From positions 1-37,792 of the forward strand of contig JACMNO010000024.1 in assembly GCA_014378485.1 (NCBI GenBank): a DNA stretch of 37,792 bases, written 5' to 3'. Source of the DNA: Bacteroidia bacterium. GTDB lineage: Bacteria > Bacteroidota > Bacteroidia > B-17B0 > Aurantibacillaceae. The notes under the pieces were generated by a model that saw only the letters and a program-made list of their open reading frames with translations, ran no database searches and had not been told where the DNA came from. A program made the translations under genes and the position numbers. Positions 7,032 to 16,481 of the stretch are shown here, piece by piece. Each line of letters begins with the position of its first letter. The stretch's first letter is position 1.

Positions 7032-9902
7032 ATGAAGAAGGCTTTTTTTTTAACCTTTTATTTGTTGGTATTCGCTAAAATGTTTACTCAAAATTTGCAA
7101 TGGGCGACTCAACTTAATACACAAGGTGTCTTTTATAGCAATTCCCAAGCTTCAGTAACAGATTCTATAGGCAATATTTATACTATAAGCAATAATCAAG
7201 GTTTTATTACAAAAGTAGATTCTTCTGGGAATATTATTTGGAATAAGAATGTAGTTACTACAAGTGGTACGGGCAATGTAAATGGAATATCCATTGCATT
7301 AGATAAATTAGGGAATATTTATGCTACAGGTTCTTTTGCAGGTATAGCTGATTTTAATCCAGGCATTGGCACCTATACTTTATCATCACAATCTGTATCT
7401 AATCTTGATATTTATGTAATGAAATTAAATAATTTTGGATATTTTATTTGGGCTAAAAAACTTGGAGGTGGTGTTATTGGTGGAACTACATCAATTCATA
7501 ATCAAGGATATGCTATACATATTGATTATAATGCAAATATACTTGTCTCCGGCTATTTTAGTGGAACTGTTGATTTTGATGCCAGTCCTGGGTCGTATAC
7601 AATGACATCATTCGGAGGGAATGACATTTTTGTCTCGAAGTTAGATTCTTCGGGAAATTTCATATGGGCCAAACAATTTGGAGGAACAGCAAATGATGGT
7701 GGCGCGTATGATATTTCTACAGATGCTTTTGGTAACGTGTATACAGTAGGAATATATGCAAGTTCAATTGCCGATTTTGATCCTGGAGTAGGCACGTATA
7801 CTTTAAGTACAATTGGAAATAATTCAGCATTTATTTCAAAATTAGATATAAATGGAGATTTCATTTTTGCAAAAAAAATTGGAGGAATGAATGGGTATAA
7901 TGGAGCAAATTCTATTGAATTAGATAATATGGGAAATATACTGTTAACAGGTTTTTTTGCAGGCAATGTTGATTTTGATGTTGGTGCAGGGACATATACT
8001 GTAACTTCCGCAGGCAGTTCGGACGCATTTGTGCTAAAGTTAACCAATGCCGGGAATTATATTTGGGTGAAAACTTTTAAATCAAGTATTGAGTCGCAGG
8101 GATTTTCACTAACTATAGATGGCTATAAAAATATTTATACAACTGGGATCTTTGAAGGGAATGTTGATTTTGACCCTAATTCAGGGATATATAATTTATC
8201 TGCGCAAGGTGTAGATGCATTTGTTAATGCATTAGATTCACTTGGTAATTTTCTGTGGTCCCAAAAAATAGGAGGTAACACAAACAATGGAGAACAAGGT
8301 AATAGTATAAGTCATGATTATAAAAACAATATATTTGTTACTGGATTATTCAGTTCTGTAGTAGACTTTGATTCTGGTATAGGCACATATTCAATCACTC
8401 CAATTGCTTTTAATTCAGTTTTCATTTCTAAACTAAGCCCATGTCCAACCTCTGCTTATGCCATATCTGGTTATACATCTGTTTGTTCTGGAGCAACAAC
8501 AGCTTATTCTGTTTTGCCTGCTACAGGCGCAACTGGTTATATTTGGAGTACTCCGTTAAATTCAGTTATCAATAGCGGAACAAGCACGAATTCTATTAAT
8601 CTTACTTATAGCACAACTCCGGGAATGATTATTGTCACACCTACTAACTCTTGCGGTAGTGGCCCCTCAAGTAGTTTAACAATTATATTTAATGGACCTC
8701 TTGGTATAACTCCAACTTCTGCAACTGTTTGTAGTGGGTCATCATTAACTTTTACTGCATCAGGTGCCGCAACTTATTCATGGAGTACAGGAGTGCTCAC
8801 ATCTACAATGAACACTATTCCATCTTCTTCTAGTGTTTATACTGTAAACGGAACAACTACAATTGGATGTATAGGAACACAAACTACAGTTGTATCTATT
8901 GATAATACTTGTACGGATGTATGGCCAGGTGATGTTAATAATGATGGCACAGCTGATAATCTGGATGTACTAGAGTTTGGCTTACATTTTGGGCAAATGG
9001 GACCAGTAAGAACATTTCAAATGAATTTGTGGTATGCTTTAACCGCAAATAATTGGACTGGAACTACGACTAATGGTAAAAATTTAGCCCATAGTGATTG
9101 TAATGGAGATGGAATTATTAATATTGCAGATACATTTGCTATTTATAATAACTATGGTTTAACACATGCCTTTAAAACGGCACAAACAACAACCGTTAAT
9201 CCGCAATTGAGTATCGTTCCTGATCAGTCATCTGTTCTGAAAGGGACCTGGGGAACAGCTTCTATTTATTTAGGAGATGCCACTACATCAATTAGTAATA
9301 TTAACGGAGTAGCTTATACTATTGATTTTGATAAAACTTTAATTGAAACAAATAATATTTATTTAGAGTATCAAACTTCATTTTTGGATGCTTCTTACCA
9401 AAACTTACATTTCAGAAAATTGAATTTAACTTTAGGTAAACTCTATACTGCAACCACTCATACTATAACTAATAATGTGAGTGGTTATGGAAAAATCGCC
9501 ACCTTACATTATAAAATTAAATCTACTATAACAACTGATCAGGTTTTGAATTTTGGAATATCTCAAGCCAATCAATCGGATGCTTCTGGAGCAATTGTTC
9601 CGTTGACATCAGGCACAGGAACTTTAATGGCAATGGGAACAAGCGTTGGGTTACAAGAGTTGAATGGAAATAGTGTTTCCATCAGCCCTAACCCAACAAA
9701 CGGTTCTTTAACTATTAATTCAAAAATAGAATTACAAAAAATAGAAGTTGTTTCTATTACAGGACAGATATTGTTAAGTGAAATGCCAACTAGCGTTTCT
9801 CATACATTGCATTTAGAAAATTTTGCAAATGGAATTTATTTTGTGAATGTATATCAAAATGATCGTATTGTGAAACGAGAGAAAATTGTTTTGAATAAGT
9901 AG
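7032..9902 (+). CDS. Secreted SBBP-repeat protein with dockerin-like and cohesin-like domains and T9SS sorting domain
   Basis: The 956-residue product begins with a signal peptide (MKKAFFLTFYLLVFAKMF, cleavage near residue 20). Residues about 25-470 are SBBP-type beta-propeller repeats: six copies of a DFDPGxGTYxLxS-like motif, each followed by FISKLDxxGNFIWAKKxGG, plus one degenerate N-terminal unit, which would make seven blades. Residues about 475-620 are Ig/PKD-like. Two calcium-binding dockerin-like loops follow at D634 (DVNNDGTADNLD) and D689 (DCNGDGIINIAD), then a cohesin-like beta domain (about 705-870). Residues 883-956 form a T9SS type A sorting domain (SPNPTNG to VKREKIVLNK). The protein should be exported by Sec and then T9SS and displayed or released at the surface. 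The substrate or partner is unknown. It is the first of three related genes. Confidence 0.85.
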   Translation: MKKAFFLTFYLLVFAKMFTQNLQWATQLNTQGVFYSNSQASVTDSIGNIYTISNNQGFITKVDSSGNIIWNKNVVTTSGTGNVNGISIALDKLGNIYATGSFAGIADFNPGIGTYTLSSQSVSNLDIYVMKLNNFGYFIWAKKLGGGVIGGTTSIHNQGYAIHIDYNANILVSGYFSGTVDFDASPGSYTMTSFGGNDIFVSKLDSSGNFIWAKQFGGTANDGGAYDISTDAFGNVYTVGIYASSIADFDPGVGTYTLSTIGNNSAFISKLDINGDFIFAKKIGGMNGYNGANSIELDNMGNILLTGFFAGNVDFDVGAGTYTVTSAGSSDAFVLKLTNAGNYIWVKTFKSSIESQGFSLTIDGYKNIYTTGIFEGNVDFDPNSGIYNLSAQGVDAFVNALDSLGNFLWSQKIGGNTNNGEQGNSISHDYKNNIFVTGLFSSVVDFDSGIGTYSITPIAFNSVFISKLSPCPTSAYAISGYTSVCSGATTAYSVLPATGATGYIWSTPLNSVINSGTSTNSINLTYSTTPGMIIVTPTNSCGSGPSSSLTIIFNGPLGITPTSATVCSGSSLTFTASGAATYSWSTGVLTSTMNTIPSSSSVYTVNGTTTIGCIGTQTTVVSIDNTCTDVWPGDVNNDGTADNLDVLEFGLHFGQMGPVRTFQMNLWYALTANNWTGTTTNGKNLAHSDCNGDGIINIADTFAIYNNYGLTHAFKTAQTTTVNPQLSIVPDQSSVLKGTWGTASIYLGDATTSISNINGVAYTIDFDKTLIETNNIYLEYQTSFLDASYQNLHFRKLNLTLGKLYTATTHTITNNVSGYGKIATLHYKIKSTITTDQVLNFGISQANQSDASGAIVPLTSGTGTLMAMGTSVGLQELNGNSVSISPNPTNGSLTINSKIELQKIEVVSITGQILLSEMPTSVSHTLHLENFANGIYFVNVYQNDRIVKREKIVLNK

Positions 9903-10063
9903 GCTTTTTGGTACCCAAATAACTTCTTATTGGTGTAACGACGATTTGTTGGGAAATGGCTAAATTTACTTCCGAAACAAGCTAAATAATTTATCCCAAA
10001 TGATTGGCGGGAGTTCGAGTTAAGTCGTTACCCATTCGCTTTTGTCTTCCAAAGAAATTTTCT
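9903..10063. other. Spacer without recognisable gene
   Basis: This is the first part of the 465-base gap between two surface-protein genes. I see no coding sequence or terminator in it. GTAACGAC (9935-9942) and GTCGTTAC (10024-10031) are inverted 8-mers about 80 bases apart, too short and too far apart to interpret. Confidence 0.4.
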
Positions 10064-10293
10064 ATGAAACAAATTATTTTTATTTTATTTTTCATTATTA
10101 GTCTACCGGCTTTCTGCCAGGATACAACCTATGCACGTCAGAACTAACTCAAAAAATATCAGAAGGATTAAAGATTTCTTTTGAAAAATTAGTAAGAGAT
10201 AAAGCCAAAGAAGACGGGGAATTAATTTTTTGTGAAGACGGTAAAATCATTCACGTAAAAGCTAAAGATTTGCTGAAAATACAAACGAAATAA
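10064..10293 (+). pseudogene. Frameshifted remnant of a small secreted protein
   Basis: An ATG at 10064 opens a clear signal peptide (MKQIIFILFFIISLPAFCQ) that runs into TAA at 10145 after 27 codons. In the next frame, from about 10120 to the TAA at 10291, there is a protein-like stretch of about 50 residues including SEGLKISFEKLVRDKAKEDG and KIIHVKAKDLLKIQTK. Joining the two needs a single one-base change near 10115-10140. The likeliest reading is a small exported protein of about 75 residues broken by a frameshift; a sequencing error is possible. It is followed by its own terminator. Function unknown. Confidence 0.55.
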
Positions 10294-10300
10294 TTGAAAA

Positions 10301-10331
10301 CCCCCGATATTTCTATTGGAGGTCTGTTTTT
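10301..10331 (+). terminator. Intrinsic terminator after the small-protein remnant
   Basis: CCCCCGATA (10301-10309) pairs with TATTGGAGG (10314-10322) with one mismatch and one G/T pair across a TTTC loop, followed by TCTG and a T-run (10327-10331). It begins eight bases after the remnant's stop codon, which suggests that gene once was a transcription unit of its own. Confidence 0.6.
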
Positions 10332-10367
10332 ATTGAACTATATTCGGTATAATTAAAAATTAAGGTT

Positions 10368-13300
10368 ATGAAGAAAATTGTATTAATGGTTGTTTGTATT
10401 GTTTCTTTTTGTAAGACTAATAATGCACAAACGGAATTATGGGGAATGACCCAGTTAGGCGGTTTGTATGGTGGGGGTACTATTTATAAAACTGATAATC
10501 ATGGTAATAATCTATCAGTTGAGCATAATTTTTTTACTAAAGAGGGTAATGGTATTCCCGCAAGCAGTAAATTAATTCAAGCAACAGATGGAAAGTTTTA
10601 CGGGCTAACAGGTCATAGTGGTAATGGTATGGGGGTAATTTTTCAATACGATGCAGTAACAAATATATATGTTAAAAAATTTCAATTTAATGTTACATCT
10701 GCTTGGATTGCTGATTCAAACGGTGGTAATCCACAGGGCTCTTTAATACAAGCTACAAATGGCAAACTTTATGGAATGACACGCGATGGAGGTGTTAATA
10801 GTTTAGGAGTACTATTTGAATTTGATATTACAACAAATACTTTTACCAAACTATTAGATTTTAATGGGGCAGGAAATGGCGCTAGCCCAAATGGCTCATT
10901 ATTTCAAGCATCCGATGGAATGCTATACGGATTAACAGAGGGCGGTGGAAGTACTGGTTCTGGTGTATTATTTCAATTTAATCCCATAACTAATACTTAC
11001 ACAAAAAAATTAGACTTTAATACTGGAACGGTAGTAGGAAAATACCCAAAAGGCACTTTAATGCAAGCAACAGACGGCATGTTATATGGAATGTATAGTG
11101 GAATTCCTTCCACGTCATACACTAGTGGAATGTTTCAATATAATCCTATTAATAATAATTATATTGTAAAATGTACATTAGGTGAAAGTCCCAAAGGAGA
11201 GCTCTTAGAAGCTACTGATGGCAAATTATATGGCATGACGGCGGGCAATGCTACAACTGATGCAGGCTCTATTTTTAAATATGATCCGGTAACAAGTACT
11301 TGTGTAAATTCATACACGTTTTCTACTTTAAATACACTAATCCAAAATGGTTATAACCCACAGGGGTCTTTAATACAAGCCACAGATGGTAACTTTTATG
11401 GAATGACAAGAAACAGTGGAGGCTTTGGTCTTCCTCAATCAGGCGTTATTTTTCAATTTAATCCTATCACGAATGTTTATACCAAAAAAATGGATTTCTT
11501 AGTAAACCTTGGTCAGCCTTTAGGTACTTTTATGCAAGCAAGCGATGGTAAATTGTATGCTATGAATTCACATCAGTTGTTTAAATATGATATTTCTACT
11601 AGTACTTATTCAGTAAAATTTACATTTGAAGAGGGGTTGTTAGGCAAAGAACCCTTAGGTTCTTTGTTTAAAGCTAGCGACGGCAAACTTTATGGATTAA
11701 CAAGCAGAGGTGGAACAAATGATTATGGAGTTTTGTTTCAATTTGACCCTGTAACTCATATTTATACAGTAAAATATGATTTTCCTGCTGGAGGGAATTT
11801 TGGGAATGGAGCAAATGGAGAATATTCATCATCTACTTTAATGCAAGCAACAGATGGTAATTTGTATGGTATGACTAAAAAGGGGGGCAGCGGAACTAAT
11901 GATGAGGGAACATTGTTTCGATATAATATTAGTACAGGTGTTTTTACAAAAAAAATGGACTTAACATCCCCAGGAACTACATGGCCTTTAGGTAATTTAA
12001 TACAAGGTACCAATGGTAAGTTGTATGGCTTATCTTATTTAGGGGGCTCAAGCTATATTGGTAATTTATTTGAATATGATTATAACACAAATATCATTAC
12101 TACAAAAGTTAATTTTACAGGCTCAATAAACGGGAGTCACCCTGAGGGTTCTTTACTACAAGCTTCCGACGGAATGCTTTATGGCATGACGAAAGATGGA
12201 GGGGCGAGTAATGGTGGCGTACTATTTCAATATAATCCAACAACGGCAGTATTTACAAAAAAAATTGATTTTACAAACGGCGCATACCCTAAAGGCGCTC
12301 TTATCCAAGCCACAGACGGTAATTTGTATGGTAGTGCTGGTGTTATTTTTCAATATAGTTTAGCTGCAAGCACCTATAGTGTTGTATCAAATTCCTCTGT
12401 ATCAAACTCTAATGGCAGTTTATATCAAGGTTTAGATGGTAATTTTTATGGATTAACATCTTCTTCTCCCTCAAGTTTGTTTCAGTATAATTTATCAACA
12501 AATACATCTCTTAATAAATTTCAATTTAATCAAAATAATAGTTTCTGTTCTTCGTTGATAGAAATTACAGCAAGTTTTAGTACAGCTACGATCAGTACAC
12601 CAACCATTAGCGCTAATCATTGTTATGGGACTGCTTTTAATTTAAATGTTCCGTATACTATAACAGGAACATTTAATTCAGGTAATATATTTACCGCTCA
12701 ACTGTCTGATGCTTATGGTTCTTTTTCTTCGCCACAAACAATAGGAACATTAACATCAACCTCTGCAAGTTCTATTAGTGCAGTAATACCAGCTACTGTA
12801 ACAGCGGGTGATTTTTATAGAATTAGAGTAGTTAGTAGTAACCCGCCGTTAAACGGTAATGATAATGGAAATAATATTTTAATTGATGCCACCCCCACGA
12901 TAACCGTAAATAGTGGTGCTATTTGCAGTGGCACTTCATTTACTATTGTTCCAGGTGGAGCTAGTACATACACTTTCAGCGGAGGCTCTGCAATTGTATC
13001 ACCAACAACATCAACTTCATACAGCGTTTCTGGTACTAGTTCCTTTGGTTGTGTTAGTAACTCCGTTTCTATTTCAAACATTACAGTTAATGCAATACCT
13101 TCTGTTTCTATTGTTGGTTCTCAAACAATTATTTGCACAAACGATTATGCTGCTTTAACGGCGACTTTAGCACCACAGGTAATTTGGTTTGATGGCAGTA
13201 CAAGTAATGTAGTATATGTAACTCCAACCGTAACAACTACGTATTCTTTAACAGCATATAATTCAAACTTTTCTTGCTCAATCATTGATTCAATCACAAT

Positions 13301-14540
13301 ATTTGTTCACCCTTCTGTTACTACTTCAATTTCTAATACGAGTGGTACCCTTTGTGCAAATTCAGCTTTTACCATAACAATTAATGGAGCTTCGAGCTAT
13401 ACGGTAATGCCAACTCCCACAATTACAAATTCATTATATTGTGTAGTAACACCAAGCACTTCAACCACGTACGCAATTGACGCTTCCACTTCGGCAGGCT
13501 GTATTTATTCTCTTTATGAAACTATAACAGTTATAAACACTTGCCAAGATGTTTGGCCAGGCGATGCTAATAGTGACGGTATTGCAGACAATTTAGATGT
13601 ATTAGAACTTGGCTTACATTATACCCAAACAGGTACACCACGAGCAAGCGTTAGTAATTTATGGCAAAATTATTATTCAACTAACTGGAGCGGAACAATT
13701 ACTAACAGTAAAAATTTAATGCATAGCGATTGCAACGGCGACGGTATTATTAATGATGATGATACGTTAGCAATATTTAATAATTATAATTTAACCCATG
13801 CTTTTAAACTAGCGCAAACAACTACCAACCCTCAACTTACAATAGTGCCCGACCAAAGTACTGTAAATAAAGGGATGTGGGGTACAGCTTCTATTTATTT
13901 AGGAGATGCGACCACCCCTATTACTAATGTAAACGGAATAGCCTTCACAGTAGATTATGATTATACATTAATAGATTTAAACTCGGTGTGGATAGAATAC
14001 CCAACGTCATTTATTAATGCTGGCAATCAAAATTTAAAATTCCAATTATTAGATTTTAATAGTAGTACATTATACACTGCTACAACCCACACCATTACTG
14101 GTAATGTAAGTGGTTATGGTAAAATAGCAATCTTACATTATAAAATAAATTCTACACTTAATACAGATGAGCAATTCTATTTAGGTTTTTTTCAAGTCAA
14201 TCAATCTGATTCAAGTGGTGCTATTGTGCCTTTGACTTCGGGCTCTGCAACATTGATGGCTTTAGGCACAAGTATTACAACAAATCAAAACGCGTTAACG
14301 AATGGCAATTATATTTCTCTTCAGCCTAATCCAACCAACGGCGCATTAACTATAAATTCAACAACAGAGTTACAAAAAGTAGAAGTTATTTCTATTACAG
14401 GACAATTATTATTAAGTGAAATTCCAACTAACGTTTCTCATACAGTGCATTTAGAAAATTTATCTAACGGGCTTTATTTTGTGAATGTGTATCAAAATGA
14501 TAGAATTGTAAAAAGAGAAAAGATTGTATTGAGTAAGTAA
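10368..14540 (+). CDS. Secreted GloVer-repeat protein with dockerin-like and cohesin-like domains and T9SS sorting domain
   Basis: The 1390-residue product has a signal peptide (MKKIVLMVVCIVSFCKTNNAQ). Residues about 60-725 hold thirteen copies of a LIQATDGKLYGMTxxGG motif alternating with GVxFQFDPxTNxYTKKxDF. This is the Gloeo_Verruco or GloVer tandem repeat, expected to form beta-propeller blades. An extra degenerate unit (ELWGMTQLGG) precedes them. Residues about 745-1050 are Ig-like sandwich domains. Dockerin-like calcium loops are at D1066 (DANSDGIADNLD) and D1121 (DCNGDGIINDDD), then a cohesin-like domain, and a T9SS type A sorting domain from about 1316 to the end. The C-terminal 330 residues are closely similar to those of the upstream gene, so the two arose from a shared module joined to different repeats. 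Ligand and role are unknown. Confidence 0.85.
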   Translation: MKKIVLMVVCIVSFCKTNNAQTELWGMTQLGGLYGGGTIYKTDNHGNNLSVEHNFFTKEGNGIPASSKLIQATDGKFYGLTGHSGNGMGVIFQYDAVTNIYVKKFQFNVTSAWIADSNGGNPQGSLIQATNGKLYGMTRDGGVNSLGVLFEFDITTNTFTKLLDFNGAGNGASPNGSLFQASDGMLYGLTEGGGSTGSGVLFQFNPITNTYTKKLDFNTGTVVGKYPKGTLMQATDGMLYGMYSGIPSTSYTSGMFQYNPINNNYIVKCTLGESPKGELLEATDGKLYGMTAGNATTDAGSIFKYDPVTSTCVNSYTFSTLNTLIQNGYNPQGSLIQATDGNFYGMTRNSGGFGLPQSGVIFQFNPITNVYTKKMDFLVNLGQPLGTFMQASDGKLYAMNSHQLFKYDISTSTYSVKFTFEEGLLGKEPLGSLFKASDGKLYGLTSRGGTNDYGVLFQFDPVTHIYTVKYDFPAGGNFGNGANGEYSSSTLMQATDGNLYGMTKKGGSGTNDEGTLFRYNISTGVFTKKMDLTSPGTTWPLGNLIQGTNGKLYGLSYLGGSSYIGNLFEYDYNTNIITTKVNFTGSINGSHPEGSLLQASDGMLYGMTKDGGASNGGVLFQYNPTTAVFTKKIDFTNGAYPKGALIQATDGNLYGSAGVIFQYSLAASTYSVVSNSSVSNSNGSLYQGLDGNFYGLTSSSPSSLFQYNLSTNTSLNKFQFNQNNSFCSSLIEITASFSTATISTPTISANHCYGTAFNLNVPYTITGTFNSGNIFTAQLSDAYGSFSSPQTIGTLTSTSASSISAVIPATVTAGDFYRIRVVSSNPPLNGNDNGNNILIDATPTITVNSGAICSGTSFTIVPGGASTYTFSGGSAIVSPTTSTSYSVSGTSSFGCVSNSVSISNITVNAIPSVSIVGSQTIICTNDYAALTATLAPQVIWFDGSTSNVVYVTPTVTTTYSLTAYNSNFSCSIIDSITIFVHPSVTTSISNTSGTLCANSAFTITINGASSYTVMPTPTITNSLYCVVTPSTSTTYAIDASTSAGCIYSLYETITVINTCQDVWPGDANSDGIADNLDVLELGLHYTQTGTPRASVSNLWQNYYSTNWSGTITNSKNLMHSDCNGDGIINDDDTLAIFNNYNLTHAFKLAQTTTNPQLTIVPDQSTVNKGMWGTASIYLGDATTPITNVNGIAFTVDYDYTLIDLNSVWIEYPTSFINAGNQNLKFQLLDFNSSTLYTATTHTITGNVSGYGKIAILHYKINSTLNTDEQFYLGFFQVNQSDSSGAIVPLTSGSATLMALGTSITTNQNALTNGNYISLQPNPTNGALTINSTTELQKVEVISITGQLLLSEIPTNVSHTVHLENLSNGLYFVNVYQNDRIVKREKIVLSK
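14425..14494 (+). repeat. 70-base exact duplicate within T9SS sorting domain (copy in GloVer gene)
   Basis: These 70 bases are identical to 16241-16310 in the next gene, including synonymous sites, and are followed after one mismatch by another 14 identical bases. Surrounding sequence diverges clearly. This points to recent gene conversion or duplication between the sorting domains. Confidence 0.85.
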
Positions 14541-14646
14541 TCTCTGGTTAAATCAATGAAATTGATCACGTGGATTTTCTAGAAAAGACCTGATAGAAAA
14601 GTCAATAGGGCTCGGAATAATTAAATTATATTATAAATTTTAGACA

Positions 14647-16356
14647 ATGAAAAAAACCATTTTAATATTTTATTTTATCATCGTTCCTTTTTTGTTCTTT
14701 GCTCAAAATCCAATATTCCAATGGGCAAATAAGATTGGGAGCGGGGGATATGATTTTACTTACTCTTTAGCAACAGATACAACGGATAATGTTTATATAA
14801 CAGGTTCTTTTTCTGGCGTTGTAGATTTTGATCCTGGTGTAGGGACTTTTACGTTGAGTTCCCCCACTGCTGATAATGCATATATAGCGAAATACAATGG
14901 CACAGGAAATATCCTTTGGGCACAAAAACTCGAAGGAAAAATAAATTCAGTAGGTAGTGCAATTACCTATGATAAGTTAGGGTTTATTTATGTGGCAGGT
15001 ACTTTTGCAGATACAGTAGATTTTGATCCGAGTCTTGGCACATATACGTTAGCTTCATCTGGATTAGCAGATGTGTTTATTTCTAAGTATGATTTACTTG
15101 GCAATTTTATATGGGCAAAAAAAATCGGTGGTAGTCAAAGTGAGGGATGTCAATCAATTTCAACAAGCAACGCAGGAGATATTTATTTAACTGGAAACTT
15201 CTCAAGCACAACGGATTTCGATCCTAGCCCTGCCATATTTTCTCTAACAACTGCTGGTTCAGATGATATTTATATTCTGAAACTTAATTCAGCTGGAACT
15301 TTTGTTTGGGCAAAACGAATTGGCTCTACTAGCCAGGATATAGGTTATTCCGTTACTGTGGATAATTTAGGTTCTGTTCATTTAGTGGGATTTTTTATGG
15401 GCACAGTTGATTTTGATCCAAATGCCGGAGTTTATAATATGATGACTCCCGGCAGTAGTGTGCAAAATACATTTGTTTTAAAACTGAATGCTTTGGGCAA
15501 TTTTGTTTTTGCTAAATGTTTTCAAGGCTCATACCCCGGCAAAGGGATGGCTGTTGCTGTTGATATAAATAGAAGTATATATATAACAGGTGGATATAGC
15601 GGGATTACTGATTTTGATCCAGGTTCAAGTACATTTAATCTGACAGCATCTAATACATTATATTCATGTTACATCGTCAAGTTAGATAGTTCAGGGTCGT
15701 TAAATTTTGCGAAATCCATTGATAATCCAGGATCTAGTTCCTCTATGGGAACCTCCATTGCAGTTGATAGTAAGAAAAATATATTTACGTATGGCGGATA
15801 TACTTATATATACAATGATTTTGATCCGGGGCCAGGAAGCTATTCCTTGCCTAATTATGGGATAAATGACAACTTTATTTTAAAGTTAGATTCTATAGGA
15901 GATTTTGCTTGGGTTAAAAATTTTGGAGGTAGCAGTTATGATTATTCTACAAAAATGTCTGTTAATAAATTTGGTAGTATTTACACGGCAGGTTATTTTA
16001 CAAGTACTGTAGATTTTAATCCTGATGCGCCTATTTATAGTTTGACGGCAGTAAGTTATGATGGTTTTGTACATAAAATGTTAGAAAGCCCAACGGTTGA
16101 TATTTCTGAAATTTTGAATGAGAAGACTACGATCATCCATCCAAATCCAACAAGTGGATTATTAACAATTACTTCTAAAACAGAGTTGCAAAAAATAGAA
16201 GTTGTTTCTCTTACGGGTCAAGTGTTAGTAAGTGAAATTACAACTAACGTTTCTCATACAGTGCATTTAGAAAATTTATCTAACGGGCTTTATTTTGTGA
16301 ATGTGTATCAGAATGATAGAATTGTGAAACGAGAGAAAATTGTTTTGAATAAGTAA
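14647..16356 (+). CDS. Secreted SBBP-repeat beta-propeller protein with T9SS sorting domain
   Basis: The 569-residue product starts with a signal peptide (MKKTILIFYFIIVPFLFFAQ). Residues about 20-475 are seven SBBP-type repeats, each with a DFDPGxGTYxLxS-like motif and an IxKLDxxGNFIWAKKIGG-like strand, consistent with one seven-bladed propeller. Residues about 496-569 are a T9SS type A sorting domain (HPNPTSG to VKREKIVLNK). It lacks the Ig, dockerin-like and cohesin-like parts of its two upstream relatives. It should be delivered to the cell surface through T9SS. The 106-base gap before it contains no obvious terminator, so read-through from the GloVer gene is possible. Ligand unknown. Confidence 0.85.
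   Translation: MKKTILIFYFIIVPFLFFAQNPIFQWANKIGSGGYDFTYSLATDTTDNVYITGSFSGVVDFDPGVGTFTLSSPTADNAYIAKYNGTGNILWAQKLEGKINSVGSAITYDKLGFIYVAGTFADTVDFDPSLGTYTLASSGLADVFISKYDLLGNFIWAKKIGGSQSEGCQSISTSNAGDIYLTGNFSSTTDFDPSPAIFSLTTAGSDDIYILKLNSAGTFVWAKRIGSTSQDIGYSVTVDNLGSVHLVGFFMGTVDFDPNAGVYNMMTPGSSVQNTFVLKLNALGNFVFAKCFQGSYPGKGMAVAVDINRSIYITGGYSGITDFDPGSSTFNLTASNTLYSCYIVKLDSSGSLNFAKSIDNPGSSSSMGTSIAVDSKKNIFTYGGYTYIYNDFDPGPGSYSLPNYGINDNFILKLDSIGDFAWVKNFGGSSYDYSTKMSVNKFGSIYTAGYFTSTVDFNPDAPIYSLTAVSYDGFVHKMLESPTVDISEILNEKTTIIHPNPTSGLLTITSKTELQKIEVVSLTGQVLVSEITTNVSHTVHLENLSNGLYFVNVYQNDRIVKREKIVLNK
16241..16310 (+). repeat. 70-base exact duplicate within T9SS sorting domain (copy in third surface gene)
   Basis: This segment is identical to 14425-14494. 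Just beyond it, 16321-16355 is instead identical over 35 bases to 9867-9901 of the first surface gene, where the second gene differs at several positions. The 3' end is therefore a mosaic of the two paralogues. Confidence 0.85.
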
Positions 16357-16373
16357 TTTTTGCGCTTTGAAAC

Positions 16374-16417
16374 ACTTGTCAGGTTTTTAGCAAACCGCTC
16401 AGTAAAACGTGACAAGT
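16374..16417. repeat. Nested inverted repeat downstream of the surface-protein cluster
   Basis: ACTTGTCA (16374-16381) pairs with TGACAAGT (16410-16417), and inside it GGTTT (16382-16386) pairs with AAACC (16392-16396). It lies between convergent genes and could act as a weak transcription end, but it has no T-tract. It may instead be a dispersed repeat. Confidence 0.5.
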
Positions 16418-16481
16418 ATAAATTTGGTTTACATCACATTCGTTGTATCTCCAAGGTTTTTAAAAGCTTCATTTACTTCTT

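Noticed and set aside
12913..13158. 81-codon plus-strand open frame within the GloVer gene
   Set aside because: Leucine-rich out-of-frame translation of a real gene with no independent start signal.
14541..14646. TTTTCTAGAAAA palindrome between the second and third surface genes
   Set aside because: Short, AT-rich and without a T-tract; not distinguishable from chance.
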